From NCBI GenBank assembly GCA_018873245.2, contig JAEMBT020000002.1:5472001-5536000 (forward strand): a stretch of DNA of 64,000 nucleotides. The letters run 5' to 3'. Every line of letters starts with the position of its first letter. Position 1 is the stretch's first letter. The position numbers and the translations under genes are program-made. This DNA comes from Archegozetes longisetosus. Its lineage: Eukaryota > Arthropoda > Arachnida > Sarcoptiformes > Trhypochthoniidae. The notes beneath the pieces were generated by a model. It ran no database searches and was not told the DNA's origin. It was given only the letters and a program-made list of their open reading frames with translations. This document shows positions 35,678 to 48,469 of this stretch, in pieces.

Positions 35678-36967
35678 AAAAGTAAATAGATTCTTTGAAA
35701 AGTATCAAGTTTATGAAATCAAAGTCCGCTAAAGAGCGCTGTGTTAGATGTCGAAAATGTTCTTACTTGAAAAAGATAAAACACGTAAGTCTTTTGGTTC
35801 ATTTATAACAAGCAACTGATATTTAGCAAACCAATCCCATTTTATACGAGTTGCATATTAAATATCTTTCCATATTCTGGTACAAATCACTAAATCAAAG
35901 GAGTAACATAAAACTGAAATATTTTTACGCAAAACTAGTACATTATAGAATAACTAGTAAAATATAGCTTATTGAGCAACAAAATATTTAAGCAATAAAC
36001 CTATTATAGGAAAAATAACTTCAGGTTGTATTTGTCTGTTGGTCGTCTGAGTATCTGAATGTTTGCTTTTATAGCTTAATTTTTTTCTAAATTATTTAGA
36101 GCCTACTTCAAGGTAAGGGCAACACAGACTACGAGATAATCTCCACGTTTTACTTTTTTTTACAAATTTTAGTTATTCACTGAATTATCCCAAGGATAAC
36201 AAGATTTTTAATTTGGTTGCGCATAGTTGCTATGCATCAATAATTGACAGATAACTTTATTATAAGTTATTGATTCAGTACGATAAAAATTGAGATTTTT
36301 TAATGAACCGTGAGAAACCCTAACCATTAGTCATACAGTATTACAATAGAATGTTTAAAGCTTATAGTTCATATAGATCGTGATTAAACTTTTATTTTGG
36401 GATCAGGATAACCTTCTATTCAGTGTCTGCATAGCAACCTTAAATTCGTATTCGGGAAGTCCCACCATGCTAATGTTATCTCTAGTTATATCTGTTAACT
36501 GTGCTTATAAGTAACTTAACTAAAAGCGGAAGAGTTGAACATGTTTTTCCGTAAAGAAGATTAATAAGTCCTTATTAAGGTTATAACGTTAGATTCAATT
36601 ATAACAAATATTTAATCTTTTTTGTCTTTATTCCTCTGCTATGCATACCATACATACTAATTTGTATTTGGCATACATTTTATTACACTTTTTACATGAA
36701 AATGAATGATATTCTAGTGAACAAGTTGTGCGATAATATTAACTTAGTTATTCATATCTAATTTCTATGCAATCAGCATTTTCTCAGTTAAACCATGAGA
36801 TATAATTTAATGAAAAAATGAAAAACATCGAAAATAGTCCCGAAGCAATTGAGTCACCCAATACGAAAGCCTGATTCAGAGATCAAAACAAATCTTAAGA
36901 CAGACACAAATCAAAACTTTTGAAACCTAAATTAAAAACAGTTTTTTAATTAAATGTTCGTTGTTTG

Positions 36968-37448
36968 TTAAGAAGAGATTATAAGTTTTGATGAATTAGT
37001 TTGCAATGTTTGTGACGAGTTCGCTTTAGCAGTAATCGGAGGCCAACACATAGCAAAATATCGACAGAGGAATGGATACTCAGCACATTCGGCAACATTG
37101 TAGGCATGATCTAAAGTTCAAGATTGTTACAATTTTAGAAATAGGATCAGAATCATTGATTACCACAATCGTTGATCCATTCGTTAAATAGAAGTCCAGG
37201 TAAGCATTGGAGGTGTTGAGATCTCCCAGAAATATCACATCTATAAAACCAGCTGCAGTTTGACATGTCTCTTATGTAAGCGTGTCCATTGCATTGTATA
37301 TCATCTAATGGTAAAAAGAGTATAAAAGAAGTCACAAGCAATCGGAACAGTCATAATTAATGACTTAGTCACCTGATTTGGAGCTGTTCGATGCATTTGA
37401 CTTATTGAAGAGCAATAATGTTATAACCGATAACATAAATGCAGACAT
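36968..37448 (-). CDS. Secreted chitin-binding (CBM14/peritrophin-A) protein
   Basis: Exons 37448-37373, 37304-37164 and 37110-36968 join in phase 1 twice (introns 68 and 53 bp) to 119 residues. Exon 1 is a signal peptide (MSAFMLSVITLLLFNKSNAS). Exon 2 has the CBM14 pattern: CNGHAY, NCSWFYRCD, HLQCLPGLLFNE and INDC, completed by NVAECAEYPFLC from exon 3. Aromatic residues in the WFYRC segment are those that stack on N-acetylglucosamine in this family. The remainder is a short Ser/Thr-rich tail. A single-domain protein of this size could act in cuticle or gut peritrophic matrix. Confidence 0.8.
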
Positions 37449-37454
37449 ATTTTA

Positions 37455-37955
37455 TATAATTTGAATTTTCACTAGACCTTAACCTCAAGAATATTACACG
37501 AAAAGCATAGTTAAATGAATAAATTAAGGTTCAATTTTATTACTCATCAATGAACACGTGCCATGAATTTTCAGATAAAGCTGATCTTATCTAGAAATGT
37601 GTTTGACTTTGAGATTTAGTAGCATTTTCAGCTTAAATCCACTCGTTTCCGCATTTGATTGCTACTTAGTTGGCAAAACAAACATTTTTTGCATAATTTT
37701 GAAAATCAAACAAAATGACTTAGGGCAAATGTTTTGAAGAGTGTGTCAATATTAGTTTGTTGTGGCAATTCAATGATGAATCGTATGTTTTTAAAGAAAT
37801 CAAAACAACTTAATTTTAATGATCTTTAGATGAGTTTTCATGATTACAACTTTCAATAATTAGTGTTAAATGTTAATGAAGAAATAAAAACTGTACGATA
37901 AAAGTAATAATATACTATATTTATGTCGAAATTATATGATGACATTGAGTCTTCA
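37455..37955. other. Intergenic DNA
   Basis: No gene seen; upstream region of the CBM14 gene. Confidence 0.35.
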
Positions 37956-37958
37956 GTA

Positions 37959-38170
37959 TTAATAAAGACTTTCATCTTTCACTCTATATTTGACTCCAAA
38001 ATATGAGTTTCCCTCAGCTTTTGTGAAACCAACCGAATCCCACTTGTTATTTGAATTTGTGTTGTAAGAGATTTGACTAGTAGAGAATTGCCAATTAGCT
38101 ATTGTTTTATCAAAAATAATCACCCTAATCGTAAAGGGTTGCAATAAAGAAACACGATCAGGAAACATAT
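37959..38170 (-). CDS. Possible terminal exon, unidentified
   Basis: A 69-residue frame (MFPDRVSLLQPFTIRV..., ending KYRVKDESLY) is preceded on the minus strand by a strong pyrimidine-rich acceptor (TTTTTTTTCAG) ending at 38171, so it looks like a last exon. The alternating hydrophobic pattern (FTIRVIIFDKT, YFGVKYRV) suggests beta strands. I could not find a credible upstream exon within 600 bp. Family not recognised. Confidence 0.3.
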
Positions 38171-38774
38171 CTGAAAAAAATACAGTATAGAATTGAGTCT
38201 AATTTTTATTTCACATAGACACATATGATATAGAGATAAACTCACTAATGCACATGTATCATCGTTACCAGTTTTTTGCTATTTACCAAATTTAATCTAG
38301 ACGCAATCGTGTTGTTTTTATTGCAATCCGTTAGATATCATTTTAAAATCAAAGTCTTCATTTTATTCAATCGAAAATGCATTAGAATTTAAGCTCACAT
38401 CAGCAATCTATTGATCCTCATAGTTAGCGCGCACTATTTTTCTATCAGATTGTTAAGTGAATTTCCGAATTAGAGTTTATCAGAAAAATGTCCCAAAAAT
38501 AGCTCACAATAATAATGGGGATCAATGTACTACCGATCAACGATTTAGGCTTCTCCTGAAACACATTATTTCAAACACTATTCACTCATTGTTGTTCGTG
38601 GCGATCTCGTTTTAGTAAAAATTAATTAAAGTAGAAACAAATGGTTCAACAATTAAATTGCTCTTTAATGCATTCGCAGTGCTTTAAAAGATATGAAAAC
38701 TTGTCAATTTCTCAATAGTGGAGAGAGACAGAGACAGAATAATGACGAGTACTATGTCTATAAAGAAAATAAGT

Positions 38775-41700
38775 TTAATACCATTTTTGTTTTCCATAAA
38801 GTTTAATAGTAAGAGTTGAGAGTATTGTTCCCATAAAGATCCCAACTATAAAGATAGCTGTTCCATACATGATTAAATTATACCATGAGATTCTAGTCTC
38901 TTCGTATTCTTTCAACTCATCGACCAATATAACTGATTCAGTAATGTTTGATAAGGTTTGGCCACTATTCTCAGTAGTCGGAACGAACTTTAACTTTTTA
39001 TCTGTATTGTCATTGAAGTGATTCTGAAAAGTTTCAGTAACCTTTTGTTTAGTTGTCGAGTAATATTGTTTGTCCGAATTTTTATCAATGTCTGTGATCG
39101 TTGATCCAGTTAAACTATTATTAGAAGTAGTTCGTTGTGTAGAAAATAATTGAATATCGTCTTTCGTGCCATTTTGATTGACTGTATGTTTACTTTTGTA
39201 GCCAGTAGGTTCTGTTGTGTTTTTTTCGTTTCGATAATTCATAGAATCCGTTGTACTCGCCACTGATGTTATATTCTTAACATCCTTGCCACGGTTTAAA
39301 GCAGTTGTTTTTGAAGTACTATATTGTGGTGTTGTTGAAAACGTCATATTCATTTGTTTATAACTGACTGATTTTTGACTCAAATCCTGAACAGCCTGTA
39401 TGTTCTGACTGTCGCTACAGTTTTGATGACGACAAACACATCGAAAATGGTTTTGATCTACTGGTAAACAAAGTTCTGAACAGTTAGAGTTAAGACATCG
39501 ATTGGTGGCATTCGGTTGTCTCCAGTAGTGAACGATTTGAAATCTATTGATATCGTGCCCAAGGTCTAAGCTTCTTTCGGTTTGGGTTTGACTTATGTTT
39601 GCTCTATACAAGTGGTTACTATTGTATTCGATCCAAAATGCGTAATCCCCTAAAATGTCGAACTGAAATATTGTTTCTGAATCAGGGATAACCAGTCGTT
39701 TATCACTTCCGTCATATTTGATTGAACATAATTCATGTGTTGATAAATAGAATATACGTTTTGAACGATAATCAACAACAAGTCTTTTCATGTGGGCTTT
39801 AGTTTCAAATATTGTTCGTCGATTAGATCCATCTTGAGATGCTTTATATAAAATATTAATATTGTTTTCATTATCAAATTCACACCAAATTATGAAAGAA
39901 TGAATTGGATTAATAGCCAGTTCTCTAATGAAGTCATTTAATTTGTTTGCGACAACTATTGGCTCATTCAAACTTGTGGTTTTAGCCACAACTATCTTCC
40001 TTGAGTCCCTTATCCAATAAATGAGATCATGGATCCAATCAATACTCAATTTTGAGTTCGGTTTTAGAGTGTTTGGCAGAAGGTGTGCTTTATTTATTCC
40101 CAAATTATTTCGCTTTTTTATATCATATGGATATACATATAGAGAGCCAATAGCTTCGTATATTATATAATTTCCTCTTAAACTGTGGTAAATTTCTGTT
40201 GGATCTGATAAGTTTGGCATGACTTTTGCTGAGTCATTTTGTAGTGTAAAGTTTTCATTGACTTCCGTTTCCAAAATATCATAATGAGTTGTATAAAGAA
40301 CTTTCACATTGCCATCAATACTGTAAATAAAATAATCAAAATATTTTTAGCATTGAAAAGTGTCTCACTATCAAATTTTCATCAAATTCTTCATTAAGTC
40401 AAGTTTAATATATTTTCGGAGCTATTTTATTTGGAAAAGAGAAAAATACAAAAAGTAGCATTTTCAAAAGAAAAAGTGTAGAGCACCCGGTATTCCCAGG
40501 TGGTCTCCCTCCCAAGTACTAACCAGGCTCGACGCTGCTTAACTTCGGTGATCGAACGAGAACCGGTGCTTTCAGCGTGATATGGCCCTACACACTATCT
40601 CTGACCTTAACACTTGATAGCCTATGTTAATACTCAAGCCAAAGTGATATTAGTGCTATTGATAGCTAGCTAGACTAGATTTGAAACTGCCAATTTATAA
40701 TATTAATTAAAATTCATTTCTGTCATACAGTTATATATTGATTTTTGTAATATTTTTATTCAAGAATAATAAAAATTTATGAATTATCAAATAAGATCGT
40801 ATCAATTTCATGAAATATATACTATATTTATTGTTCTATAAGAGTTTTTAGTTTTGTGGGACTTTAACGAATAAACAAAACTCAATTATTCCTTTAACGT
40901 TTCAGCATTCAAAGTATTGTTCATAAAAACTTTGAGAATCAGGTTCTTGTTCCTCAAATCGAACCAATCAAAACATGGAGTTACCAAATAAGGATCAAAA
41001 GTTGTAAAGCACATGAATATTTGAGAAGTTGAGCCTTAATATAGAGCTTGCTATGAAAATTATTGGAGTGCCAGCTTATCAACAATACATTATTAGCTTA
41101 GCGAAATTGTGCTAAACTTCGAGGTAGCAAAACATCAAACATACAGCAACTTAACTTTTGCTTGAAAATAGTATGAAGTTGACACTATTTGAGTGATTTT
41201 TTCAAGAAGTCCACTTCAAACAAAATTTGATACTTGCATTTTATTAGACACTTAACTGCTTTGAAAGAAAAAGTTGATTTAATACTGAAGTTGATTTTGT
41301 TATCAAACCTATTTTCTCAACGACAAGAGTTTAATTTCTATAAAAACCGCATATTTTAAAGTTACTTAATATTTTTTTAAATAGTCTTCAAAATATTAAT
41401 TTTAACACTTCTATAAAATTTCATTTTATTTCTTTTTTCTTTATGATATTTGATACATGTTTTCAAAATTTTTTTCTAATATTTATATGAATAATTTGAC
41501 CTGAAGTTCGTAATTCAGTGTTTATGCTAAAGCTTTAAAAATTTCAGTTTAGCCTATGATCAGTGGATTTATAGAGATTTCTAAGAAGTCACTCAACACG
41601 CCTTTTGAAATCTTTCAAATAAATATTTTTGAAGTGGACTTCTTGAAAAAAATTATTCATTTATACATGTAAATTGCCATAAATAGACTAAAAACTGAGC

Positions 41701-41972
41701 ATACAATATGAGCATGATTTACAACAATAGATGGCAAGTTCCGAACTAAAACGATCACTTAGGTTATTAGCAAAATCTAGGAAACATTTTGAGTAAATGA
41801 CTAAAAATGATCATAGAATACTTACCTATTTTTATCATTACATTTATTGCCAGCATTGCCATTGCAATAGTCGTCGTATGGTTGAAGTGTGTTTTCTTCA
41901 AAGCTTTGCACAAACTAATGAAATATGTATTGCAAATAGGGTTCGAATTGCTATAAAAAACTTTGTTGACAT
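38775..41972 (-). CDS. LRP-like membrane protein A (YWTD propeller + EGF + TM)
   Basis: The main exon (40320-38775) encodes a single six-blade YWTD-type beta-propeller (IDWIHDLIYW, ASQDGSNRRTIF, DYRSKRIFYLS, IKYDGSDKRLV). Then follow an EGF-like module (CLNSNCSELCLPVDQ...RCVC), about 150 residues of Ser/Thr-rich stalk, a transmembrane helix near residues 480-500 of this exon (TAIFIVGIFMGTILSTLTI) and a tiny cytoplasmic tail. A likely first exon is 41972-41826: a signal peptide (MSTKFFIAIRTLFAIHISL) followed, after an apparent one-base frameshift in GCAAAGC, by a Cys-containing segment ending in a GTAAGT donor whose phase (2) matches the 40320 acceptor. Combined about 563 residues. No LDL-A repeats, unlike true LRPs. 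Ligand unknown. Paralogous to genes B, C and D. Confidence 0.75.
40476..40593 (-). rRNA. 5S rRNA: 5S ribosomal RNA
   Basis: On the minus strand the 118-nt sequence opens GTGTAGGGCCATATCACGCT, contains the conserved CCGAAGTTAAGCAGCGTCG (A-box region) and GGTTAGTACTTGG, and closes ACCTGGGAATACCGGGTGCT before CTACAC. The ends GTGTAG and CTACAC pair exactly as helix I. A TTTTT run follows immediately (40475-40471), a normal RNA polymerase III terminator. It looks intact. It is a lone copy, probably inside the first intron of LRP-like gene A on the same strand. A 5S-derived SINE head is an alternative but no tail is apparent. Confidence 0.95.
41191..41660. mobile_element. Inverted-repeat element with 30-bp termini
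   Basis: TTTTTTCAAGAAGTCCACTT near 41199 recurs inverted at about 41632-41652 (AAGTGGACTTCTTGAAAAAA). The interior of about 400 bp is AT-rich and non-coding. It lies in the presumed first intron of gene A. Confidence 0.55.
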
Positions 41973-41979
41973 GTTTATA

Positions 41980-42610
41980 GTGTCTTAGTGTTGAAGTAAG
42001 ATTACATTTCTATACTCTCCTTAAGTTCAATGAATACTAATCCAATACTTGTTCGTCGATTGGGACTGAAGTAACATTTGTTGAATAAGATCAAAAGTAC
42101 ACCCATTTCCCTAATTGCTCTAATCTATAAATAAGTGCTAATCAGCAGCCAATTAGCCAACTAGTAAACAATACTAAGAGATGTTTATGATAGTAAAGAG
42201 ACGAAAATGTGTTTTAAATATAATCGAAGCAGACTTGACAAATTTTTTGCAGATGCAAGTTCTCAAGTGATAACTCAGTCTTAATTTGAACTACTTTATT
42301 AATTAATCTGTCGGTATTTGTTTGATTGAAATGTTTCTCGTTCTCGAATAGCAGAGTGTTATGATTAGCGTAAAGCCTTATCAAAGTTCATTTGAGAAAT
42401 GTCTGCAAAACCATTCATTCATACTTTTGGCATCAAATTTTATCATATTTGAGTGAATTTCATTTTATGAATGAATACGTTTTAATAGTGATAAAGTTGT
42501 TGAATGATACTTTGAAAAAAGATGAGTCATAATGGTAATCTTTCAAAATGAATGTTTAATTGAATTAAGTTGAAAATTCAAATTTTATTAAGTTAATTTG
42601 AACGACTAAA
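41980..42610. other. Intergenic DNA between LRP-like genes A and B
   Basis: No gene seen. Confidence 0.35.
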
Positions 42611-42615
42611 TTAAA

Positions 42616-44490
42616 TTAAGCATTAAACGAGTCGTTATTGAGGTCTTCTCTTAAGAAAGCAGTGTTAGAAATAAGTGGATTTGACTGAATCAAAAAGTTA
42701 TTCTCATTCTTAATCGTTTCGAATTGAATTGGTTTGAATTCAGCCAAAATTCTTTGAGCTCCTAATCGAGTATTGCGTTGTCTTAAGTGAAAAAAATATT
42801 TGAAAAGTAGTCGATTATTTTTAACATAAATCTGGCCACATCTAATTTAAATACCTTTTTCTTTTTTTATAAAATCGAAATAAGAACCCAAATCCACATA
42901 AGACATTGAGAATGATTGAGATCACTAGTAAGACGTACAACATGTTGAATGTCTGATAAGTTTTTATGCATAATGTTTTTTCTAAATATGAAACATTGGG
43001 TACATTCGTCACATCATTTCTCATGACAGGCGCTTGTAAATAGGTTTCGTTTGTTCCAGAAACTTCGGTTGTTGCGGACATTGAAGACTCTTCAGAAGAT
43101 TCTGTTGTATCGGGCTCTGAAAGTTGTACTAGTGTATAAGTTAAGAGACTGCTCACTGTACTGGTTGGACTCGAAGTTGTGCTTAACTGATCAGTTGTCT
43201 CCAAGAAACCGCTTTCAGTCATGACTGAAGAAATAGTATGAATCTGAAAAATTCGATGTTTTCATGTCATACCTTGAGTTATTAGAAGTAATATAGATTT
43301 GTAAAAGTTTGCACAGATTATAATTATAGATTAGAAGTACTAAAAATGACACATTCAAATAACTTACAGATTCTGTACACTTTTGTCGCTTATCATAATT
43401 ATTATATCGCAAATGAGGACAAACACATCGATATTGATTAGTACTGATTGGTATACAAAGATGAGAACAATTGGCGTCAATGCATTTGTTGGTAGAATTT
43501 GGCTGAAGGGAAGAGTCTATTATTTTGATTGATTCAATTTCATAATCAGATTTTGATTTCATTAAATAATTAATTTGAGTTTCATTGAGTCCAAATTTAT
43601 TAGTTTTAAGTATTGAATGGTAATAATAATTAGACCAATAAATATCGTCACGAAATATATCCATAAAATAAGACAATGTAAATATTTCGTTTGATTGTAA
43701 AACTGTTTGCAAATGGTTTCCATCAAAATCAATGGAAGACAGTTTGAACATAAGTCTGTCGATCCAAAAAACTTTTCTCAAAACTAAATCAATGGTCAGA
43801 GTTGTTGGCTCTCTTATGCCATCATCAATCAGTACAGCTTCATTTGAACCGTCTTGTGACGCCCTCACAATTCTTCCTCTATTATTGTTAATGTTAAAAT
43901 CACTCCAAAATATAAATGATTCCAAAGGATTGACTGATAAATCTAATATTAAATTATTTGGGTTGTTAATCAAAATAAAGCCATAATGTGGATGAGTCAT
44001 ATTCAATACTATAATCTTATCGTTTTCATTATAATAAACTAAATTATGAATCCAATCAACTGATACTCTCATTGAATTTGATTTATTCAACTTTAACAGC
44101 CTAATCTTCTTGTTGATTCCCAACAGATTACTATGACTTGAAAAATAATTGAAAAATAGATTGCAGTTCGAAGACATGAAAAATTTGAATACAACTTATA
44201 TACCTGTTATTGATTGGCGCTACAAATAATGCATTTTCAGGTTCAGACTTTCTCCAAATCAAGATATTTGCTCTTAAATTATAATCGATTTCCGTTATAT
44301 AAGTTGTGTAACCGCTTGTATTAATTAATATATCTGTGTCTGAATAATTAAAGGTAGACTTGAGTTTTTCAATTGGAACAATGTGTATATCTTTGCGATA
44401 AATACTGAACACGAGTTGAGGTGAATTAAGAAAAAGTTGAGAACTCGACAAAATAAACTGAATCATAAAAACCACTGAAAAAGCACTCAT
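42616..44490 (-). CDS. LRP-like membrane protein B (YWTD propeller + EGF + stalk + TM)
   Basis: Exons 44490-44204, 44136-43368, 43243-42855 and 42781-42616 (introns 67, 124 and 73 bp; phases 2, 0, 2) give 536 residues. A signal peptide (MSAFSVVFMIQFILSSS) precedes the propeller with YWTD-like repeats (VDWIHNLVYYN, SFIFWSDFN, RASQDGSNEAVLID, RKVFWIDRLM), then an EGF module (CIDANCSHLCIPI...RCVCP). After a Ser/Thr-rich stalk comes one transmembrane helix (residues about 453-475) and a cytoplasmic tail of about 60 residues (NTRLGAQRILAEF) on its own exon. This is the ectodomain design of LDL-receptor relatives, which bind and internalise ligands, but no NPxY endocytosis motif is seen. Nearly identical to gene C over exons 1-2. 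Confidence 0.85.
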
Positions 44491-44494
44491 TTTG

Positions 44495-46265
44495 ATAAAG
44501 TTATGATTTTATTTACATTATTATTATTACTATTATATTGTTTCGTTTATTTTCAATTAAGACAAGAAGAATAACTAATTTAATAACAGATCCGAAGTAT
44601 AGGAATAGAATACAATGAACTTAATGCAATTGATTGATATAAGTTTCAATTTTCAAGATTTTGGTGTCACTGAGTAGACAAACATTTATATCGAGACAAC
44701 TTGTCTCAAGTTTTATTTCTATATAATGTTATTATCAGTTGTTTAGTTGCCAACTGTTGCTGCTGTTGCCAGAGTATTCACATTTGTGATGTGATAAAAG
44801 TTAAATTACGTTAAATGTCTTACTTGCAACTCAAACAAAAGGATAGTTATCGCTCGTTAAATGAATTCCTATTTCTGCGTAATAGCAGAGTGATTTCCAT
44901 TTGAGATGTCATAGCACTTCCTACAAGTTATTGTTAAGTGTTACTTCCAGAAGTTATCAAACAATTAATTATATCAAACGAATCATACTATATTTAAAGC
45001 ATATAAACGAGCAAACATCATATTTAGTCAATTGTTATAAAACATGCTTTAGTTTTTTATTTAGATCATTGTTAAATTTGATGTACACATAATTATTCTT
45101 ATGGATTATTATACAACTTCTTGTTTGGAACAGTCATATCTTCGCTCAGATTAAAGCAAATGCCTCATGTTCACTGCTATACAAACGTCAATATCGAATC
45201 ATAAGGAAATCACTACTGTTTAGCAGGATATCACTTGTAAGCAGCAGTTCTCGTTAGGTTACCGAATTTAGGATTCGAATCCAGTCAGCAATTGGGAGGT
45301 TCAACAACTACCAATAACGCCTGCTCTACGCTTTTGCTCTATTACCGTCAAGGCATGGTATGTGAATTTCTTCCAAGAATTCATGTGCAGCCAATACAAT
45401 CAATTGAGATAAACTCTCAAATTATCGCTTAGTATAAGTTGAAAATTTTGTTTATTTTAATTAATTATCACTAAAATTGTTAATTAAAAAATAAAGGACA
45501 TTGTAAACATTGCTTATCAACAGTTGATTTAATTGAATTGAAGCCATATGATATATTTTATTTAATTCTTTGAGGCACGTAAAATGCATGCAAATTAAAC
45601 ATATTGTAGACTTAATGCTAAATATTGACAGCTAACACACTTTTATGACGCTTAACTCTCAAAACTTGAAGTCCATTACATTGGTTACTTATAAGAAAAC
45701 CACTCAAATGAGAGTTAATTAACTTTGATTTGTGCATTGTATCATATGTTTAAAGTTTGACAAATTATTATATGAGGTTTAAAACATTTATTTAAAGTAA
45801 AAATCTCGTAAAACCTCATAATCCGCCAAAAACCGTTTTTTTGTAAACTCGAGATATTCAATATTAAAGTATACAGTATTTTTTTAAAGATTTTTTATTT
45901 CATATATACTTGAAGCATTGCATAAATGTTGAAGCAAAAGTAATTATTTCGTATGTTATGATGAGAAAGTAACTCCAAATTTTGTGTCTCATTAAGTTGG
46001 TATAAACTCGACGGGATATGCTGAATGTGATAAAGCATTAACTTTCATAATGATATTGAAATAAACAAAACTTTTTGTTCGCACTGTCGTTAATGTTGTT
46101 GAGTCTAGAAATGAACGAATACATAATCGGTACCAGTTTTGGTTAAAAATAAGTTTCAAAAATATTTTTCTCTGTTTCAGACAAATTCATTTCAAATCTT
46201 CAAGTTTATGATCAAAAGTATTAGATTTTATTTTGAATTTTTAAAGTTTTGATTTAAAGTTATTT
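44495..46265. repeat. Duplicated intergenic block, copy 1
   Basis: Scattered long matches to 56550-59700, strongest at about 45950-46270 versus 59390-59700 (for example ATAATCGGTACCAGTTTTGG). A GATTCGAATCC sequence at 45275, also in copy 2 at 59091, resembles a tRNA B box but no cloverleaf is evident. No protein gene. Confidence 0.6.
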
Positions 46266-46269
46266 GTCT

Positions 46270-46560
46270 ATGGACAACGATTCTGAAATAAATTTGATTT
46301 CCATAAAATTTGACATTTTTTATTATGTCATAAAGTATTTGTTATTAATTGTAAACATCGATCTTATAATAATAGTTATCGGAATAATAACGGATTCTGA
46401 GAAAATACTGTAGACATTGTATATTATCCGGTGTTGTTGCTTGAATCAATGCTTATCATAGCACTTTGTTTGATAGGATTAATAAGTATTTCAAAAGAAT
46501 ATTTTGGACTCACTGTTGTTAGTCATAAAATTATCTTATTAATACAAAATGAGTAATTAG
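46270..46560 (+). pseudogene. Broken copy of the four-helix membrane protein gene
   Basis: Starts like the intact gene at 59702 (EINLISIKFDIFYYVIKYLL against EINFVEIKFDIFYYVIKYLL). It then hits a stop after DSEKIL following a frame-changing indel near 46407, and resumes in another frame with ESMLIIALCLIGLISISKE. It then loses its last two-fifths at about 46530. The upstream 300 bp is better conserved than the coding part. Part of the B/C segmental duplication. Confidence 0.85.
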
Positions 46561-46564
46561 CTTT

Positions 46565-48465
46565 AAAACTTAATATTAAAAGTTAAACTATTAAATATAG
46601 TGAGCTTAATGCAGTTGATTTTTACGAAATTTGATGTGAAGTTGTTATCTGAAGTTTTATCGTTTTGAGTGTCATTACAATTTATGCTTAATTATCGACT
46701 GTTACTAAAGAGTTTATAATAACTTTTTCGTGTGATAAAAGCTAAACAACGTTAAGACAAATCGTAATCTTTAAATTGATTTATCTCTCACAAAATTAGT
46801 TTTTATTCAATAGCCAAGGTAAAAAATATTTGATCAAATAAAGTCAAATAATTTATTTTTTTCTCAGATAGCTTGATATAAAATAATTTGATCAAATAAT
46901 TTTATATAATGTTAATTTTTATCTTTTGTAAAAAATGATAAGCCAACTTTATTGCCAAATCAAGTTATATATTATAATTGGAGATAATATGAAATAGAAA
47001 TTTATCTGCTTACCACGAAAACGTTTATTAGAAATCACAAAAAAGCTTTACGTATATGAGGCTCGAAGCTGGATCCTATGTATATCGATGCTACTCATGT
47101 TATATATAGACTATGAGAAAGTGCAGTATAAAGTTCGAAAAATGCTTCATCAAATAAAGTCAAGTAATTTAGCTTTCTCAAATAATTTATATATTTCGCA
47201 ATAGATAGTCATAAATCGATAAAGATCTAGTTTTTTATTTCAGGTTTACTCAATTCTAATATATATGCAGTTTATAGTACTTGGGATTAAAATCTGCCCT
47301 AATTCTGTTAAATATTAGTGAAACAACAGCAAAATGATTTGAATTTTTTCTCAAATAATTTTAACATTTTGTTTAATAAATACCCAAACAATTTGATAGC
47401 GTTTATCGTATGTTTTTCGAGCTTCGTTTATTAGTAATAATACTATGGTTTGCCTTTGAGAAAGGTATTACTTCCTTCAAATAATTAACCGATACTCATA
47501 CTTTCGAATGTTCGAAATCGTTTCATTTTGTTTATATAGTATACACTCGATAACAAAATAAACGCCGATAGTAACAAGAAAAAAATTGTAGCTATTTCAA
47601 CTTACCTGTGAGGTACTTAAATTTGTCGCTATATTTCATTTATATTTGGCTTTGGACACTATATTGAACGTGAAATTTTCTTAAAATATTTTTGTATTAT
47701 AATCCAATGGTATAAATCCCAAGACAACGCATCACTCCTAGTTGTCATTAAGGAGTGCTGAGTTTTCTATAGCTCAATAAATTTTTAAAATCTAAGCAAT
47801 TAATTGAAGTTTGAAAAAACTGAAAAACTAGTTAAGAACAGCGTTAGAAAATTCTTACAATTTTCTTCCCATTGTGGTATTATAAACCTCAGGTTCATCA
47901 AACAATATAAAATGTCATTTTGATGATCATTTTTAAGTATTTAGGAATAAGATAGCTTTTAAATGTTTTTAAAGATGTAATAAGATTAAAATTTGATTTA
48001 AATCATATCCCAAACCATAAAATTTGTATTTGGAAAGTGAGTATTTATTTTTAAATAGTTATTACTGTTTGACAGCCATCTGGTTTTTAATAGTTATCGT
48101 GAATACGCCAATACATTCGGCGTATTAATATTTATTAATAAATGAACGACTCATAATAGTACAAATTCTTGTGGTTACTTTATTTTGTCCTAAAAGAAGC
48201 TCATGAAATGTAGTGAGTGTTCATACTTTTCAATGGAAGATTCACAGAGAGTTTCTTAAAAACTTTCTTTATATATCACAAGCTATATTATAATTGAGTG
48301 ACATGTCTAAATTACTTATAGTAAGTATAACGTTTATAACAATATAGGAAACTATGGCTAAAAGTAAAGAACGTTCAAATAAGTTAAGTAAAGCCCAATG
48401 AGAATGAGCTCTAAATGTAAAATTAAAGTTAAATCAAAACATCTTAAAGCTATCGGATACTAATT
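46565..48465. other. AT-rich intergenic DNA with TCAAATAATTT-type motifs
   Basis: Between about 46820 and 47400 variants of TTGATCAAATAA and TCAAATAATTT recur at least eight times on both strands, suggesting a decayed repeat. No gene is supported. Confidence 0.35.
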
Positions 48466-48469
48466 TGAA

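Larger units (their letters stand above)
34010..36960. other. Intergenic region with hairpins, no gene supported
   Basis: AT-rich. It contains two notable hairpins (35395-35474 and 35637-35677). It also has a 24-codon frame at 35713-35784 that ends at a good GTAAGT donor and reads KERCVRCRKCSYLKK, a conceivable first exon with no partner found. Confidence 0.35.

Noticed and set aside
35713-35784. Possible first exon reading KERCVRCRKCSYLKK with a GTAAGT donor
   Set aside because: No acceptor with a coding continuation was found downstream; kept only as a note.
43732-43986. 84-residue plus-strand ORF, identical at 55787-56041
   Set aside because: Antisense to the propeller exon of genes B and C; conserved only because the duplicated coding exons are conserved.
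45240-45310. tRNA-like B box GATTCGAATCC, also at 59091
   Set aside because: No acceptor stem or anticodon arm could be folded around it; likely part of the duplicated spacer or a decayed SINE.
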